DNA from: Gordonibacter massiliensis (ex Traore et al. 2017)
GTDB lineage: Bacteria; Actinomycetota; Coriobacteriia; Coriobacteriales; Eggerthellaceae
Length of the DNA: 64,000 nucleotides
Reading direction: 5' to 3'
Assembly: GCA_900170005.1 (NCBI GenBank)
Contig: LT827128.1
Location: forward strand, 1-64,000
Numbering within the stretch: the stretch's first letter is position 1; every line of letters begins with the position of its first letter. This document shows, piece by piece, positions 8,293 through 16,629 of the stretch. The notes under the pieces are model-generated. The model was not told the DNA's origin. It did no database searches and worked only from the letters and a program-made list of their open reading frames with translations. The translations under genes were made by a program, and so were the position numbers.

Positions 8293-9231
8293 ATGCAAGG
8301 ATACTTCTCCGCCGCTTGGAACGACATCAAGAGCTCGCCCGGATGGTTCGGCAAGCTGTTGCTGCTGGGTCTGGTGAGCCTCATTCCCGTGTTCGGAGCC
8401 ATCGTGGTGGCGGGCTATCTGTACGGATGGGCGCGCGACATGGCATGGGGCGTCCACGCTCCCTTGCCCGCGCGCATTTTCGGCAACGAGGACGGTAGGC
8501 TGTACAGCCGCGGGTTCTTCGTGCTGGTCATCGGGCTCGCATGTTCGCTGCTGCCGTGGGTGGTCGAGATCATCGGATCGATTCTGACCGGGGGCTCTTT
8601 CGGGTTCTGGGCGGGCTGGGGGTACCGTTCCGGGTTCCTGTCGTTTCCGTTCGGCATGGCGTCGGGCTTGGTCGGCCTGGTGTTTTTCGTCTTGTCGATA
8701 GCGGCGAGTTTCTTCGCGGTGTGCTTCTACTGGGTTGGCTCCATGCGTATGAGCATCTACGGGCGCTTGTCGGCGGGCTTCCAGTTCGGCAAGGTTTGGA
8801 GCATGCTGCGCCATGACATAAACGGCATGCTGCGCATCCTGGGCATGGCCGTTCTGATGGGCATCGCCGTGACGGTGGCGGTGTCGATCATCACGCTTCT
8901 GGTGGTGTTCGTGTGCATGGCCGTCGGCTTCGCCGTCACGGGCGGCAACCTCAACATCAACGCGAGCCGACCCGACGCGGCCATCGTGAGCATGGTGTTC
9001 GCCATCGGCGGCGTGGCCGTCGTTCTGGTGCTGCTCGCAGGGTTCGCATCCATGGTGCTGGCGATGTTCGTCATGGCGATGATCACCCGTGCGCTGGGCT
9101 ATTGGACGAGGCAGTTCGACGTGCCGGCATGGCGCGGACAGGACGATCCCATGCCGTTCGAGCTGGCGGGCGCCGCAGGCTGGCCGGGCGGACCGGGCCA
9201 GCCGCCGAACCAGCAGCCGCCGATGCGCTGA
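8293..9231 (+). CDS. DUF4013-type integral membrane protein
   Basis: The product has 312 residues with six or more hydrophobic segments (about 20-45, 75-100, 105-150, 185-215, 230-270). The opening block, with SSPGWFGKLLLLGLVSLIPV and AGYLYGWARDM, is typical of the DUF4013 family of bacterial and archaeal membrane proteins of unknown function. AGGAGG lies just upstream of the ATG. The short C-terminal tail is Gly/Pro/Gln-rich and probably cytoplasmic. The gene stands alone between two terminators. Confidence 0.85.
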   Translation: MQGYFSAAWNDIKSSPGWFGKLLLLGLVSLIPVFGAIVVAGYLYGWARDMAWGVHAPLPARIFGNEDGRLYSRGFFVLVIGLACSLLPWVVEIIGSILTGGSFGFWAGWGYRSGFLSFPFGMASGLVGLVFFVLSIAASFFAVCFYWVGSMRMSIYGRLSAGFQFGKVWSMLRHDINGMLRILGMAVLMGIAVTVAVSIITLLVVFVCMAVGFAVTGGNLNINASRPDAAIVSMVFAIGGVAVVLVLLAGFASMVLAMFVMAMITRALGYWTRQFDVPAWRGQDDPMPFELAGAAGWPGGPGQPPNQQPPMR

Positions 9232-9244
9232 TCGGCATGCTTCG

Positions 9245-9280
9245 AACCCCTCCGACGGACGGTCGGAGGGGTTCTTTGCT
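9245..9280 (+). terminator. Strong terminator after the DUF4013 gene
   Basis: A perfect 12-bp stem, AACCCCTCCGAC (9245-9256) with GTCGGAGGGGTT (9262-9273), has a 5-nt loop and is followed by CTTTGCTTT. Confidence 0.9.
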
Positions 9281-9364
9281 TTCGGACGCCGCGCGCACCT
9301 TGACGCGCTATACTGGTTCGCGAAGGCGCGCTTGAGCGCGAACAGGGGGAAAACGAGGTAAGAC

Positions 9365-9937
9365 ATGGATTACGGTGAGCTGAAGGAACAGATTAACGGA
9401 TTGGACGAGCGGCAGCGCAAAGGGTGCGCCCGCGTGCTCTCGCTGGTTTCCATCGGGGGAGGGGTGCGGCCTGAGTTCCGCGAGCATCTGGACGGAGCGT
9501 CGACGTACCGCGAGTTCTTCGAGGCGCTGTACGGCGACGACGCCCTGCGCTTCACGAAGGCGTGGGCGGCATGGGCCCGGCACGACGGCAAGCAATGGGT
9601 CGAGCGCTTCGAACCGGCCCAGGCGGTGGAGCATGTGCCGTTCGCGGGGCGCGGGCTGCCGGTGGAGTTTTCCGGGAACACCATGCTCGTGCCGCTGGGC
9701 GGGCACGGGAAGAAGGCGCGCGTCCTCGCGTTCGAGGACGGGGCTTTCAACGAGGACGCGGCTGCGTACTTCACCTCCTTGGAAGGCGCTTTCACCTGCG
9801 GCGGCCTGACGTTCGACGGCATCTACGATGTGTTCACAAGCGGTAACACGGTGCTGTTCGAGCGTTGGACGGTCAACGAGAAGGGCATCCGCGTCAAATC
9901 CGCCCAGCTGGCGGAAAACTACGGCCTTACCGGTTGA
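9365..9937 (+). CDS. Hypothetical soluble protein
   Basis: The product has 190 residues with no signal peptide or membrane segment. The N-terminus is charged and helical. Residues 95-190 look beta-rich, with regular glycines. No family is recognised. Codon use matches neighbouring genes and an AGGTAAG site precedes the ATG, so it is a plausible native gene. It converges on the CmpB-like operon across a long inverted repeat. Confidence 0.65.
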   Translation: MDYGELKEQINGLDERQRKGCARVLSLVSIGGGVRPEFREHLDGASTYREFFEALYGDDALRFTKAWAAWARHDGKQWVERFEPAQAVEHVPFAGRGLPVEFSGNTMLVPLGGHGKKARVLAFEDGAFNEDAAAYFTSLEGAFTCGGLTFDGIYDVFTSGNTVLFERWTVNEKGIRVKSAQLAENYGLTG

Positions 9938-10030
9938 CACTGATCCGGCGGGCCGGTCGGCCCGAAACGATGCGAAGACCGGGACGGTTGCCGAAGGCGT
10001 AGAATCGTACGTCCTTGGCAACCGTCCACT

Positions 10031-10106
10031 AGGGCAAGGGCTCTGACCTTGCCGTCGACCTGCGGAAACGTTGTTGGCTGAGCGGCAAGGGCAGAGCCCT
10101 TGCCCT
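10031..10106. repeat. Long inverted repeat between convergent genes
   Basis: AGGGCAAGGGCTCTG (10031-10045) is the perfect reverse complement of 10092-10106. An extra internal pairing, CCTTGCC (10047-10053) with GGCAAGG (10084-10090), extends the stem. It sits between converging transcripts and may act as a two-way terminator. It resembles the CCGTAGGGGCG repeats in ending with CCCTACGG, but the interior differs, so it may be a separate family. Confidence 0.6.
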
Positions 10107-10136
10107 ACGGAAGCCTCGCACAGGCGGCAGCGCGCC

Positions 10137-10739
10137 TTACGAGAATTTGACGACGCAGAGCACGACGAACCCTCCGACGACGACGGCCGCCGTCAGGTTC
10201 ATCACGCGCAGCGGCAGTTTCGCCAGCGCTTTTTGGCACAGGGGGTAGATCACCCAGGTGTAGAGCATGGCCACGGCGCCCAGCGCCACGTCGTTCACGA
10301 GCCAGGCCTGGCCCAGCACGTTGAGCGGCAGCTGGGAGTTGTCCCAGAGCGGGTAGACGCCGGCGGCGTTCGGCTGGTTCAGCATGAAGCCCATGCACAG
10401 CTCCATGAGCATGCAGACGACGACGGTGACGATGAAGAACTGGACGCCGGCGCCCGCCAGGGTGCGCCGCCGCTCCACGAGCCTCGTTTTGAGGGGCACG
10501 AGCACGATCACGCACACGGCGGTTCCCACCCCGTACACGAGGAAGGGGTACATCGGGTCGTCCCATACGAGCGAGTCGGCATCCACGATGCCGAACAGGT
10601 TCATGAACGAGCAGTAGGCGATCTCCATCCAGTGGCCGAGCACGCTGAACACGCAGAAGTACACGGCCAGGTTGCGCCAGAACGCGAAGGAGTCCGGCGA
10701 GTAACCGTGAAGCTCGTCTTCTTTCGACAGGAGGGGCAT
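10137..10739 (-). CDS. CmpB-like (putative ABC-transporter type IV) membrane protein, short paralogue
   Basis: The product has 200 residues with about five membrane segments. The motif FCVFSVLGHWMEIAYC near residues 28-43 resembles the FF-S-LGW-xE signature of PF06541, whose biochemical role is unclear. It is a clear paralogue of the C-terminal two-thirds of the gene immediately upstream (10762-11862), sharing LPFLVYG-like, MLNQP and TWVIYP blocks, so the pair arose by duplication. Only 22 bp separate them, implying one transcript with this gene second. Confidence 0.75.
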   Translation of the reverse strand: MPLLSKEDELHGYSPDSFAFWRNLAVYFCVFSVLGHWMEIAYCSFMNLFGIVDADSLVWDDPMYPFLVYGVGTAVCVIVLVPLKTRLVERRRTLAGAGVQFFIVTVVVCMLMELCMGFMLNQPNAAGVYPLWDNSQLPLNVLGQAWLVNDVALGAVAMLYTWVIYPLCQKALAKLPLRVMNLTAAVVVGGFVVLCVVKFS

Positions 10740-10761
10740 GGGCTAAGCGGTCCCGAGGGCC

Positions 10762-11862
10762 CTAGGCGCCCGCATCGGAATCGTACTGGCGTGAGAACTC
10801 GATCGTGCTCTCGCCCGTGTCATCGTCCGCCGTCACCTCGACACCGGGAATGAGCACGTTGATGCAGTACAGGAAGAACAGGATACAGAATCCGACGACC
10901 ACGGCGATGAAAGCGATGTTCATGCCGTCGCGGGGCACTTTGGCGAGCCAGCCCTCGAGCGCCGGGTAGATAACCCAGGTCATGAGCGTTGCCACCACGC
11001 CGAAGGCCACGGCGTTCTGCAGGCACACCTGACCCATGAAGTTGCAGAACATGTCGCTGTAGTCCCATAGCGGCAGCTTGCCGTCGGGCCCGGGCTGGTT
11101 GAGCATGAGGCCCATGGCCAGCTCGATGAGCGTGCACACGAGCGCGTTGATGACGAAGCTGATGATGAGCGGTACCACACGGCTGCCGATGTGTTTCTCG
11201 AGAAAGTTCTTCACGGGGTAGAGCAACAGCACGCACGCCACGGCGCCGAATCCGTAGACGAGGAAGGGGTAGAGCCAGTCCGACCAGATTTGGGAGTTCG
11301 GATCGTAGATGCCGGGAATGAGACCGAAGCGGATGAGCGTGCAGTAGCCCGCTTCCATCCAGTGCCCTACCACGCTGAACACACAGAAGTATATGATGAG
11401 GTTGCGCCAAAACGCCCAGGTCTTGGGCTGGTAGTAGTTGATGTCCTTCGAGAGCTCCTGCTGCTTGACCTCGGCGTTGAAAGGCTTCGTGAGCACCGCC
11501 TTCGCGCGGCGCGACGTGAGGAAGTACGCGAGCAGGATGATGTCGGACGTGCAGGCGAGCAGCTGGTCCGCGGGGTTGAACACGCCGGTGGCGATGTTGA
11601 AGGCGGTGCCGAGAACGATGTTGAACAGGCTGAATCCGATGATGAAGTAACGCGCCAGCCGCTTGCGCTGCCAAATGAGCCAGAAGCTGATGCCGTCGAA
11701 GATGAGGTTGACGAAGTCGAGGATGTCCTCGAATCCCAGCTCGTAGTTGCCTTTCACCAGGAACACCAGCAGCGCGATGGTGACGATGACGTTGAAAGCG
11801 AAGAACACTTGGAGAAGCCGCATGAAACCGAGCTTCTTCGGGTTGCTGAAATCTTTTGCCAT
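10762..11862 (-). CDS. CmpB-like membrane protein with an extra N-terminal membrane domain
   Basis: The product has 366 residues. The ATG at 11862 is preferred over a TTG five codons upstream because a GGAG motif lies about 9 bases before it. Residues 1-145 form an extra four-pass membrane domain (segments near 13-33, 40-60, 65-85 and 90-115). The rest carries the CmpB-like region with YFCVFSVVGHWMEAGYC, MLNQPGPDGKLPLWDYSD and TWVIYPALEGW. The charged C-terminal tail (DDDTGESTIEF) is probably cytoplasmic. It is the first gene of a two-gene operon with a shorter paralogue. The two may form a hetero-oligomer, which is inference. Confidence 0.75.
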   Translation of the reverse strand: MAKDFSNPKKLGFMRLLQVFFAFNVIVTIALLVFLVKGNYELGFEDILDFVNLIFDGISFWLIWQRKRLARYFIIGFSLFNIVLGTAFNIATGVFNPADQLLACTSDIILLAYFLTSRRAKAVLTKPFNAEVKQQELSKDINYYQPKTWAFWRNLIIYFCVFSVVGHWMEAGYCTLIRFGLIPGIYDPNSQIWSDWLYPFLVYGFGAVACVLLLYPVKNFLEKHIGSRVVPLIISFVINALVCTLIELAMGLMLNQPGPDGKLPLWDYSDMFCNFMGQVCLQNAVAFGVVATLMTWVIYPALEGWLAKVPRDGMNIAFIAVVVGFCILFFLYCINVLIPGVEVTADDDTGESTIEFSRQYDSDAGA

Positions 11863-12124
11863 GGGCGGTGACTCCAAACCGTGTGGGGCGAACCGGTGCT
11901 ACGCGGGAAGGGCCCCCTCGGCCGCTCGCCCGCAATCGTCGTGATTATACCGTAACGTCTCTCGTCGACGCCGCCGCACGGGCGGCGCTTCGGGCGTTCG
12001 TGGCGTTTCGAGGGCCGTTCGTTGCGTGCGAGCTGCGGCTGCGGTGCGGTGGACGGCAAAATACGCAACATGCTGCATGGATGCCCGCATACGCGCGTGG
12101 CGTTTCGCGGGAGGCGGGCGTGCG

Positions 12125-12769
12125 CTAGCGGCCTTCCGCTTGCGGGGACGTCTTCGGGCCGCGGGGATTATCGCTCGCGGCGGCCCGCAGCGTTTCCACG
12201 ACTTTGGCCGAAGCGGTTCCCGCGATGCCCGATCCGAGGATGGTTTGTATCGGGTTGGCGTTCTTCCCGTGGCAGGCTTCGTCGCTCATGACCTCGAGCA
12301 GGCCGCCCAAGGTGAACCTGACCACCACCATGGCCTCGCTGCTTAAGCGCGATTCGTCGACGTTGAACAGGTCGAACCAGGTTTGCATGACCAGGTTTTT
12401 GAGCGTTGCCACGAGCTCGCTCGATCCGTGCTTGCCCACGACGAGCAATGCCCGGCTCAGGCGTTTCCTGAGTCCGGGCTCGTTCGCCAAGGCGCTTATC
12501 TGGGCGTCGTCCGTTTCGTTCGGCAACCCGCCCCGCATCAGGAGCATGCGGGCGACTTCGCGGGGGAGCATGTGGTCGAGCGCCTCTTCGGCCAACGATT
12601 GCAGGCCGTCGTAGTGGTAGTAGAACGCGTTCTTGTTAACATGGGCCCGCTGCGCGATCTCGCCGACGGTGATCTTGGCGTAGGGCTTCTCGGTGAGAGC
12701 CTCCCAGAACGCCTCTTCCATGCGCTCGCGGGCGCTGGGTCCTTCTTGGTCTTTGCGCGGTCGTGGCAT
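12125..12769 (-). CDS. TetR-family transcriptional regulator
   Basis: The product is 214 residues, the usual TetR length. The N-terminal helix-turn-helix covers about 33-56 (ITVGEIAQRAHVNKNAFYYH). The C-terminal ligand-binding half is divergent. It is transcribed away from the YhgE-like gene at 12910, with an AT-rich 140-bp gap between them, the typical layout for a TetR repressor controlling itself and an adjacent transporter. The inducing ligand is unknown. Confidence 0.9.
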   Translation of the reverse strand: MPRPRKDQEGPSARERMEEAFWEALTEKPYAKITVGEIAQRAHVNKNAFYYHYDGLQSLAEEALDHMLPREVARMLLMRGGLPNETDDAQISALANEPGLRKRLSRALLVVGKHGSSELVATLKNLVMQTWFDLFNVDESRLSSEAMVVVRFTLGGLLEVMSDEACHGKNANPIQTILGSGIAGTASAKVVETLRAAASDNPRGPKTSPQAEGR

Positions 12770-12818
12770 TTCTGCACCTCAAAACTAGACAACAAGAACA
12801 ATATTATCCATTTTAATT

Positions 12819-12843
12819 AGTCATATCGACCAATAAAATGACT
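12819..12843. promoter_or_regulatory. Candidate TetR operator in the divergent promoter region
   Basis: AGTCAT (12819-12824) and ATGACT (12838-12843) form an inverted repeat with 13 bp between arms. The block lies in the AT-rich strip separating the TetR gene from the YhgE-like gene. This is a positional inference only. Confidence 0.4.
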
Positions 12844-12909
12844 TCCTAAGGATAAGCGATGCCGGAGGGCCGGTCAAGTGCCCGCCGGTAGGTGAGAAGG
12901 AGGCTTCCG

Positions 12910-14343
12910 ATGTTCGAGAGACTCGGGAAAGCGAAATACGTGGTGCCGCTCGTGCTTGGCATCGTGGTGGCGTGCGTGATGTCCGTCATGTTCTACCCTA
13001 TGGCGAACATGGAGATGAAAGGGCTGCCGTTCGCCGTGCTCTCGCTCGACGAGGGCGTGGAGACGCCGCAGGGCACCATGAACGCCGGTGAGACCATGAT
13101 CGAGGGCATAACGTCCTCGACGGCGACGGAGGACGGCGAGGAATCGCCCATCGCCTGGACGAAGGTGGGCAGCCAAGAGGAGCTGGACGAGGCGCTCGAG
13201 AACGGCGAGTACTACGGCGCGCTGGTCGTGCCCGCTGACTTCAGCGCCCAGCAGATGGCAGCGAAGCAGGCCGAGACGCAGGCGTCGCTGGCGCAGGCCC
13301 AGGCTCTGATGGCCGCGCAAGCGCAAGCCCAAGCAGCGGCTGCCGCCGCCGGCGGCGCTGCCGCGGGCGACCAGGCCGCCGCGATGGCGGCGATGACCGC
13401 GGGCGGCGACGCTTCCACGGGCGATCAAGCGGCGGCCATGGCGGCGGCTGCAAGCGGGGCTGCCGCTGCGGGCGGCGACCAGGCGGCGGCGTTGGCCGCT
13501 GCGGGGCAGGCCGGCTCTTCCGACCAGGCCGCCGCTCTGGCCGCGCTTGCCGGGCAGTCGGAAACCGCGACGGAAGCCGAAGAGGTGGAGGCCCCGGCGC
13601 TCAAGGTGATCATCGACAAGGCCAAAAGCCCCTTGGTGGCGAGCCAGATGAGCACGAGCATCTCGTCGATGTTCCAGCAGATGGGCGTCGATGTGGACGT
13701 CGAGACCATCCACACCGGCTCCGCAGCCGGCGACGACGCCGCGTCGGCGAATCCGATGTCCGGCATGGTGTCGCTCCAGCTTGCCATCATGCCCCTGTTC
13801 ATGGTTTCGATGATGACCGGTTTGTTCCTGAGCCGTATCTTCAAGAAGAAGCCCGGCGAGCCGAGCGCCGAGCGCTGGAAGTCCATCGGCATCCAAGCGG
13901 CCTACGCCGTTGCGGCTTCGCTGATCGTCAGCCTGTGCGCGTACTGCATGCTGTTGTGGGTCGCGGGCATCGAGGCGCCCATGGGAGCTATCGTGCCGTT
14001 CATGTGGCTTGCCAGCTTCTGCGTGATGCTGCTGTTCATCGGGGCGTTCAACATCTCCACGGGGCTCGGTGCCCTTCTGGCGGTGATTGGTTTTGCCTTG
14101 GGCATGATGACGGGCACGTTCCCCTTCGAGGCCCTTCCGGCGTTCTGGCAGGACTGGGTGTACCCGTGGGCCCCGCAGCGCTTCATGAGCGAGGGTATCC
14201 GCGCCATCCTGTATCTGGATGCGGGCGCTTGGAACGTGGGTAGCGCTCCGCTCGTGATCGTCGGCGCGGTCGGTGCGGTGCTGGCGTGCATCGCGGCGCT
14301 CATCCCCGGCAAGAAGGCTGCGAAGGAGGCTGCTGCCGCCTAG
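12910..14343 (+). CDS. YhgE/Pip-like ABC-2 membrane protein with Ala/Gln repeats
   Basis: The product has 477 residues from ATG 12910, which has AGAAGGAGG upstream and is preferred over GTG 12892. One membrane segment (about 10-28) is followed by an extracytoplasmic domain. Five or six segments then form the C-terminal ABC-2-type channel (about 300-475). This is the topology of YhgE/Pip proteins, linked in other bacteria to export and phage infection. Residues 120-215 are unusual: an Ala/Gln-rich low-complexity stretch containing four copies of DQAAAxAA at about 15-18-residue spacing. The divergent TetR gene probably regulates it. No ATPase lies nearby. Confidence 0.8.
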   Translation: MFERLGKAKYVVPLVLGIVVACVMSVMFYPMANMEMKGLPFAVLSLDEGVETPQGTMNAGETMIEGITSSTATEDGEESPIAWTKVGSQEELDEALENGEYYGALVVPADFSAQQMAAKQAETQASLAQAQALMAAQAQAQAAAAAAGGAAAGDQAAAMAAMTAGGDASTGDQAAAMAAAASGAAAAGGDQAAALAAAGQAGSSDQAAALAALAGQSETATEAEEVEAPALKVIIDKAKSPLVASQMSTSISSMFQQMGVDVDVETIHTGSAAGDDAASANPMSGMVSLQLAIMPLFMVSMMTGLFLSRIFKKKPGEPSAERWKSIGIQAAYAVAASLIVSLCAYCMLLWVAGIEAPMGAIVPFMWLASFCVMLLFIGAFNISTGLGALLAVIGFALGMMTGTFPFEALPAFWQDWVYPWAPQRFMSEGIRAILYLDAGAWNVGSAPLVIVGAVGAVLACIAALIPGKKAAKEAAAA

Positions 14344-14369
14344 CGCACCTCGCAGAACGCACGAACCGG

Positions 14370-14397
14370 GAGGCGGGCTTCGGCCCGCCTCTTTTTT
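14370..14397 (+). terminator. Strong terminator after the YhgE-like gene
   Basis: GAGGCGGGC (14370-14378) pairs with GCCCGCCTC (14383-14391) around a TTCG tetraloop, followed by six T residues. Confidence 0.92.
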
Positions 14398-14425
14398 GCT
14401 TCTGCAGTGGAAAAGCCTCCCGAGT

Positions 14426-14584
14426 CACGAAAATCACCGCTGTGAAGTCCATGCGCGCGGATTATGGCTCGCTCGCGTTGCCGCGACCTGCGGGAATGCT
14501 CATGGGAAGCAAGAAGGCGACGCGTTGGAGGCTCTTCGGAAGCGAATCTGGCGTTCGGATCGCTTCACAGCGGTGATTTTCGTG
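14426..14584. mobile_element. MITE-like element with perfect 22-bp terminal inverted repeats
   Basis: The first 22 bases (14426-14447, starting CACGAAAATCACCGC) are the exact reverse complement of the last 22 (14563-14584). The 115-bp interior has no credible gene. It lies in the 475-bp gap (14344-14818) between a terminator and the MGMT-like gene. Nothing else recognisable is in that gap. Length and perfect termini suit a non-autonomous mobile element, but no clear target-site duplication is visible and no matching transposase is present. A large regulatory stem is the alternative. Confidence 0.5.
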
Positions 14585-14818
14585 TCTTGTGCCTCGGTTT
14601 TCGTGCGGCAACGATGTCGGCTCGGACCGCTCTGCGCTGCAAACCGAGAGGTGTCCAATCGGGTTAGAGTGGGGAGGCCGGGCGCGGGCGGCGGGTTGGG
14701 GTATCATGGTTGCGAAAAGGTGTCCTAGAAGGTGCCGGCCTCTTTCGTCTTAAAAGGCGTCCCGCCTCTTTTCGGGGTGCTTTGGAGTTGATGGAGGCGG
14801 GCGAGGGGGTGGTGCGTC

Positions 14819-15214
14819 GTGCGGGATGCGGAGGCGGCGGGCTCGGGGATGATCGAGATGGACGACGTGTTCTTCGAGCGCGTGTACGAGCAGGTGCGCC
14901 GGGTGCCGGCGGGGTCGGTGTGCACGTACGGCACCATCGCGGAGCTGGCGGGGTATCCCAAGGCGTCGCGCGAGGTGGGGTTCGCCATGAGCCGCGTGCA
15001 GCGCGGGTGGAACCTGCCGTGCCATCGCATCGTGAACGCCAAGGGGACCCTCGCGCCCACCTACGCGTTCGGCGGGCATCGCGTGCAGCGGCAGCTTCTG
15101 GAGGACGAGGGCGTGACCTTCGTGGACGACGAGACCATCGACATGGCGCGGCATCGTTGGCCCCCGCTCGACGAACCCGGCGGGCCCGAGCAGCTGGCGC
15201 TGCCGCTCGGGTAG
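14819..15214 (+). CDS. MGMT-type DNA alkyltransferase domain protein
   Basis: The product is a stand-alone DNA-binding/active-site domain of the O6-alkylguanine-DNA alkyltransferase family (131 residues from GTG). CTYGTIAELAGYP is the helix-turn-helix, and NLPCHRIVN holds the PCHR acceptor cysteine. Alkyltransferase-like (ATL) proteins of similar size usually replace this Cys with Trp. The Cys here suggests real transfer activity, though the N-terminal domain of full-length Ogt is absent. The start is uncertain: family members normally begin near ATG 14858 (MDDVFFERV), which has GGGGA upstream. Confidence 0.85.
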   Translation: MRDAEAAGSGMIEMDDVFFERVYEQVRRVPAGSVCTYGTIAELAGYPKASREVGFAMSRVQRGWNLPCHRIVNAKGTLAPTYAFGGHRVQRQLLEDEGVTFVDDETIDMARHRWPPLDEPGGPEQLALPLG

Positions 15215-15263
15215 CCGTGCAAGCGGCCGCAGTCGAGCTTCGAGGGCGGCCGGGCCGTGTCCG

Positions 15264-16382
15264 TTACAGCCCCAGGCCCTTCGCCACGTTCGCGATGAAG
15301 TCCTGCACGTTCGTCACGATGCCGCGCGAGGCCAGCGACCCGCGGTCGGTGAGCTTGTTGACGGCGAACTCGGCGATGTCCACGCAGTAGAAGTACACCT
15401 GGCGCACGGTGCCGTCGGGCAGCACGCGGTAGGACGGCGTCATGTTGCCGGTGGCGATGGAGTGCAGCATGGTGGCCATGCACACGACGGTGGTGGCCTT
15501 GCGCAGGTGGTGGCGCATGGCGTCCTGCGCCTCGTAGACGTTGCTGATCACGCTGGGCATCGGGCCGTCGTCGCGGATGGAGCCGGCCAGCACGTAGGGC
15601 ACGTTGTTCTTCTCCAATGCGTACATGATGCCGCCCGTCACCTGCTCCTCCTCGATGAACCGGGCGATGGAGCCGTGGAACCGCACGCGGTTGATGGTGT
15701 CCAGGTGGTTGTAGTGGCCGAGCGGGCGGTTCTCCTGCGTTTCGATGTCCTGCCCGAGCGCCGTGTGGAAGTACGATCCCTCCAAGTCGTGCGTGGCCAG
15801 CGCGTTGCCGGCGAACACGGCGTCGGCGTAGCCCGCGTCCACGATCTTTGAGAAGGCGGTGCGCGAGAAGCCGTTGAAAGAGAACGCCGGCCCCATGACC
15901 CACACGATGTAGCCGTGCTCGCGCTCGTACTTCAACAGCTCGTAGAGCTCGTCGTATTCGCGGGAGAACGCGGTTTCCCGCGAGCGTCCCAAGCGGAAGG
16001 CGAAGTTGTCCGCGCGACGCCCCGCGTCTTCCGGCGCCTCCGTGCCGCAGTCGGCGGGGCAGAAACCGTCGGTGTGGACGTAGATGCCGTGCGCGCCCGT
16101 TTCCGTGCGGCCGCACACCACGAGGTCGCCCTGCTCGAGGTGGCGGAACTCGCGCACGAACACCTTCCCGTCCTCGTAGACAGGCACGCAGTCCATGCGG
16201 CTGTCTTCGGCGAGCAGCCACTCGCCGTCGATTTTGAAGTACTCGGGGTACACGCTCAGGGCGTGGTAGCCCTCCGGGGCCACGCCGTCTTTCGGGGCGG
16301 GCTCCATGACGGCGTCCGGCGCGTCCGCGAAGGGGGCCTTCGCGAAGTCGGGCGCGGTGTAGGGGTTCAGTGCGAAGCTCAT
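15264..16382 (-). CDS. TIGR00300/LOR-SDH-domain protein (ornithine cyclodeaminase-like)
   Basis: The product has 372 residues from ATG 16382, preceded by AGGAGGT; the longer upstream frame lacks support. It resembles the TIGR00300 family, which shares the LOR/SDH conserved region with archaeal ornithine cyclodeaminases and with the C-terminal half of cyanobacterial AgrE/ArgZ. Visible blocks are ADNFAFRLGRSRETAFSREY, YIVWVMGPAFSFNGF, ADAVFAGNALATHDLEGS and VLAGSIRDDGPMP. Members bind NAD, and some convert ornithine to proline. That activity is family knowledge, not shown here. It converges on the MGMT-like gene. Confidence 0.75.
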   Translation of the reverse strand: MSFALNPYTAPDFAKAPFADAPDAVMEPAPKDGVAPEGYHALSVYPEYFKIDGEWLLAEDSRMDCVPVYEDGKVFVREFRHLEQGDLVVCGRTETGAHGIYVHTDGFCPADCGTEAPEDAGRRADNFAFRLGRSRETAFSREYDELYELLKYEREHGYIVWVMGPAFSFNGFSRTAFSKIVDAGYADAVFAGNALATHDLEGSYFHTALGQDIETQENRPLGHYNHLDTINRVRFHGSIARFIEEEQVTGGIMYALEKNNVPYVLAGSIRDDGPMPSVISNVYEAQDAMRHHLRKATTVVCMATMLHSIATGNMTPSYRVLPDGTVRQVYFYCVDIAEFAVNKLTDRGSLASRGIVTNVQDFIANVAKGLGL

Positions 16383-16629
16383 GGTCGACCTCCTGGTCGA
16401 GGTGGAAGGGAGGGGTTTCGCCCGCCCTGGTTTTGTTCGATGCACGATTATACCAGCATGCGAACCGCGCAACCTCCCCCTATCGTCCTGAGCGGAGGGG
16501 GCGTTGCGGCTCGGCGGTGGAGGCGTTCGGCGCAAAAGCTGGGAACTTTGCCCTTGCCCCGGCGCACGGCGGCGGTTGCGAGTAGAATACGCATTCGACG
16601 TGATTTCGAACCCCCGGAGGTTGTCCCGC

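Noticed and set aside
14426-14584. Inverted repeat as a CRISPR unit or rho-independent terminator
   Set aside because: There is one pair only with no repeat-spacer array, the 115-bp loop is too long and no T-tract follows.
14819-15214. Alkyltransferase-like (ATL) protein lacking activity
   Set aside because: The acceptor cysteine is present in PCHR, whereas ATL proteins usually have Trp there.
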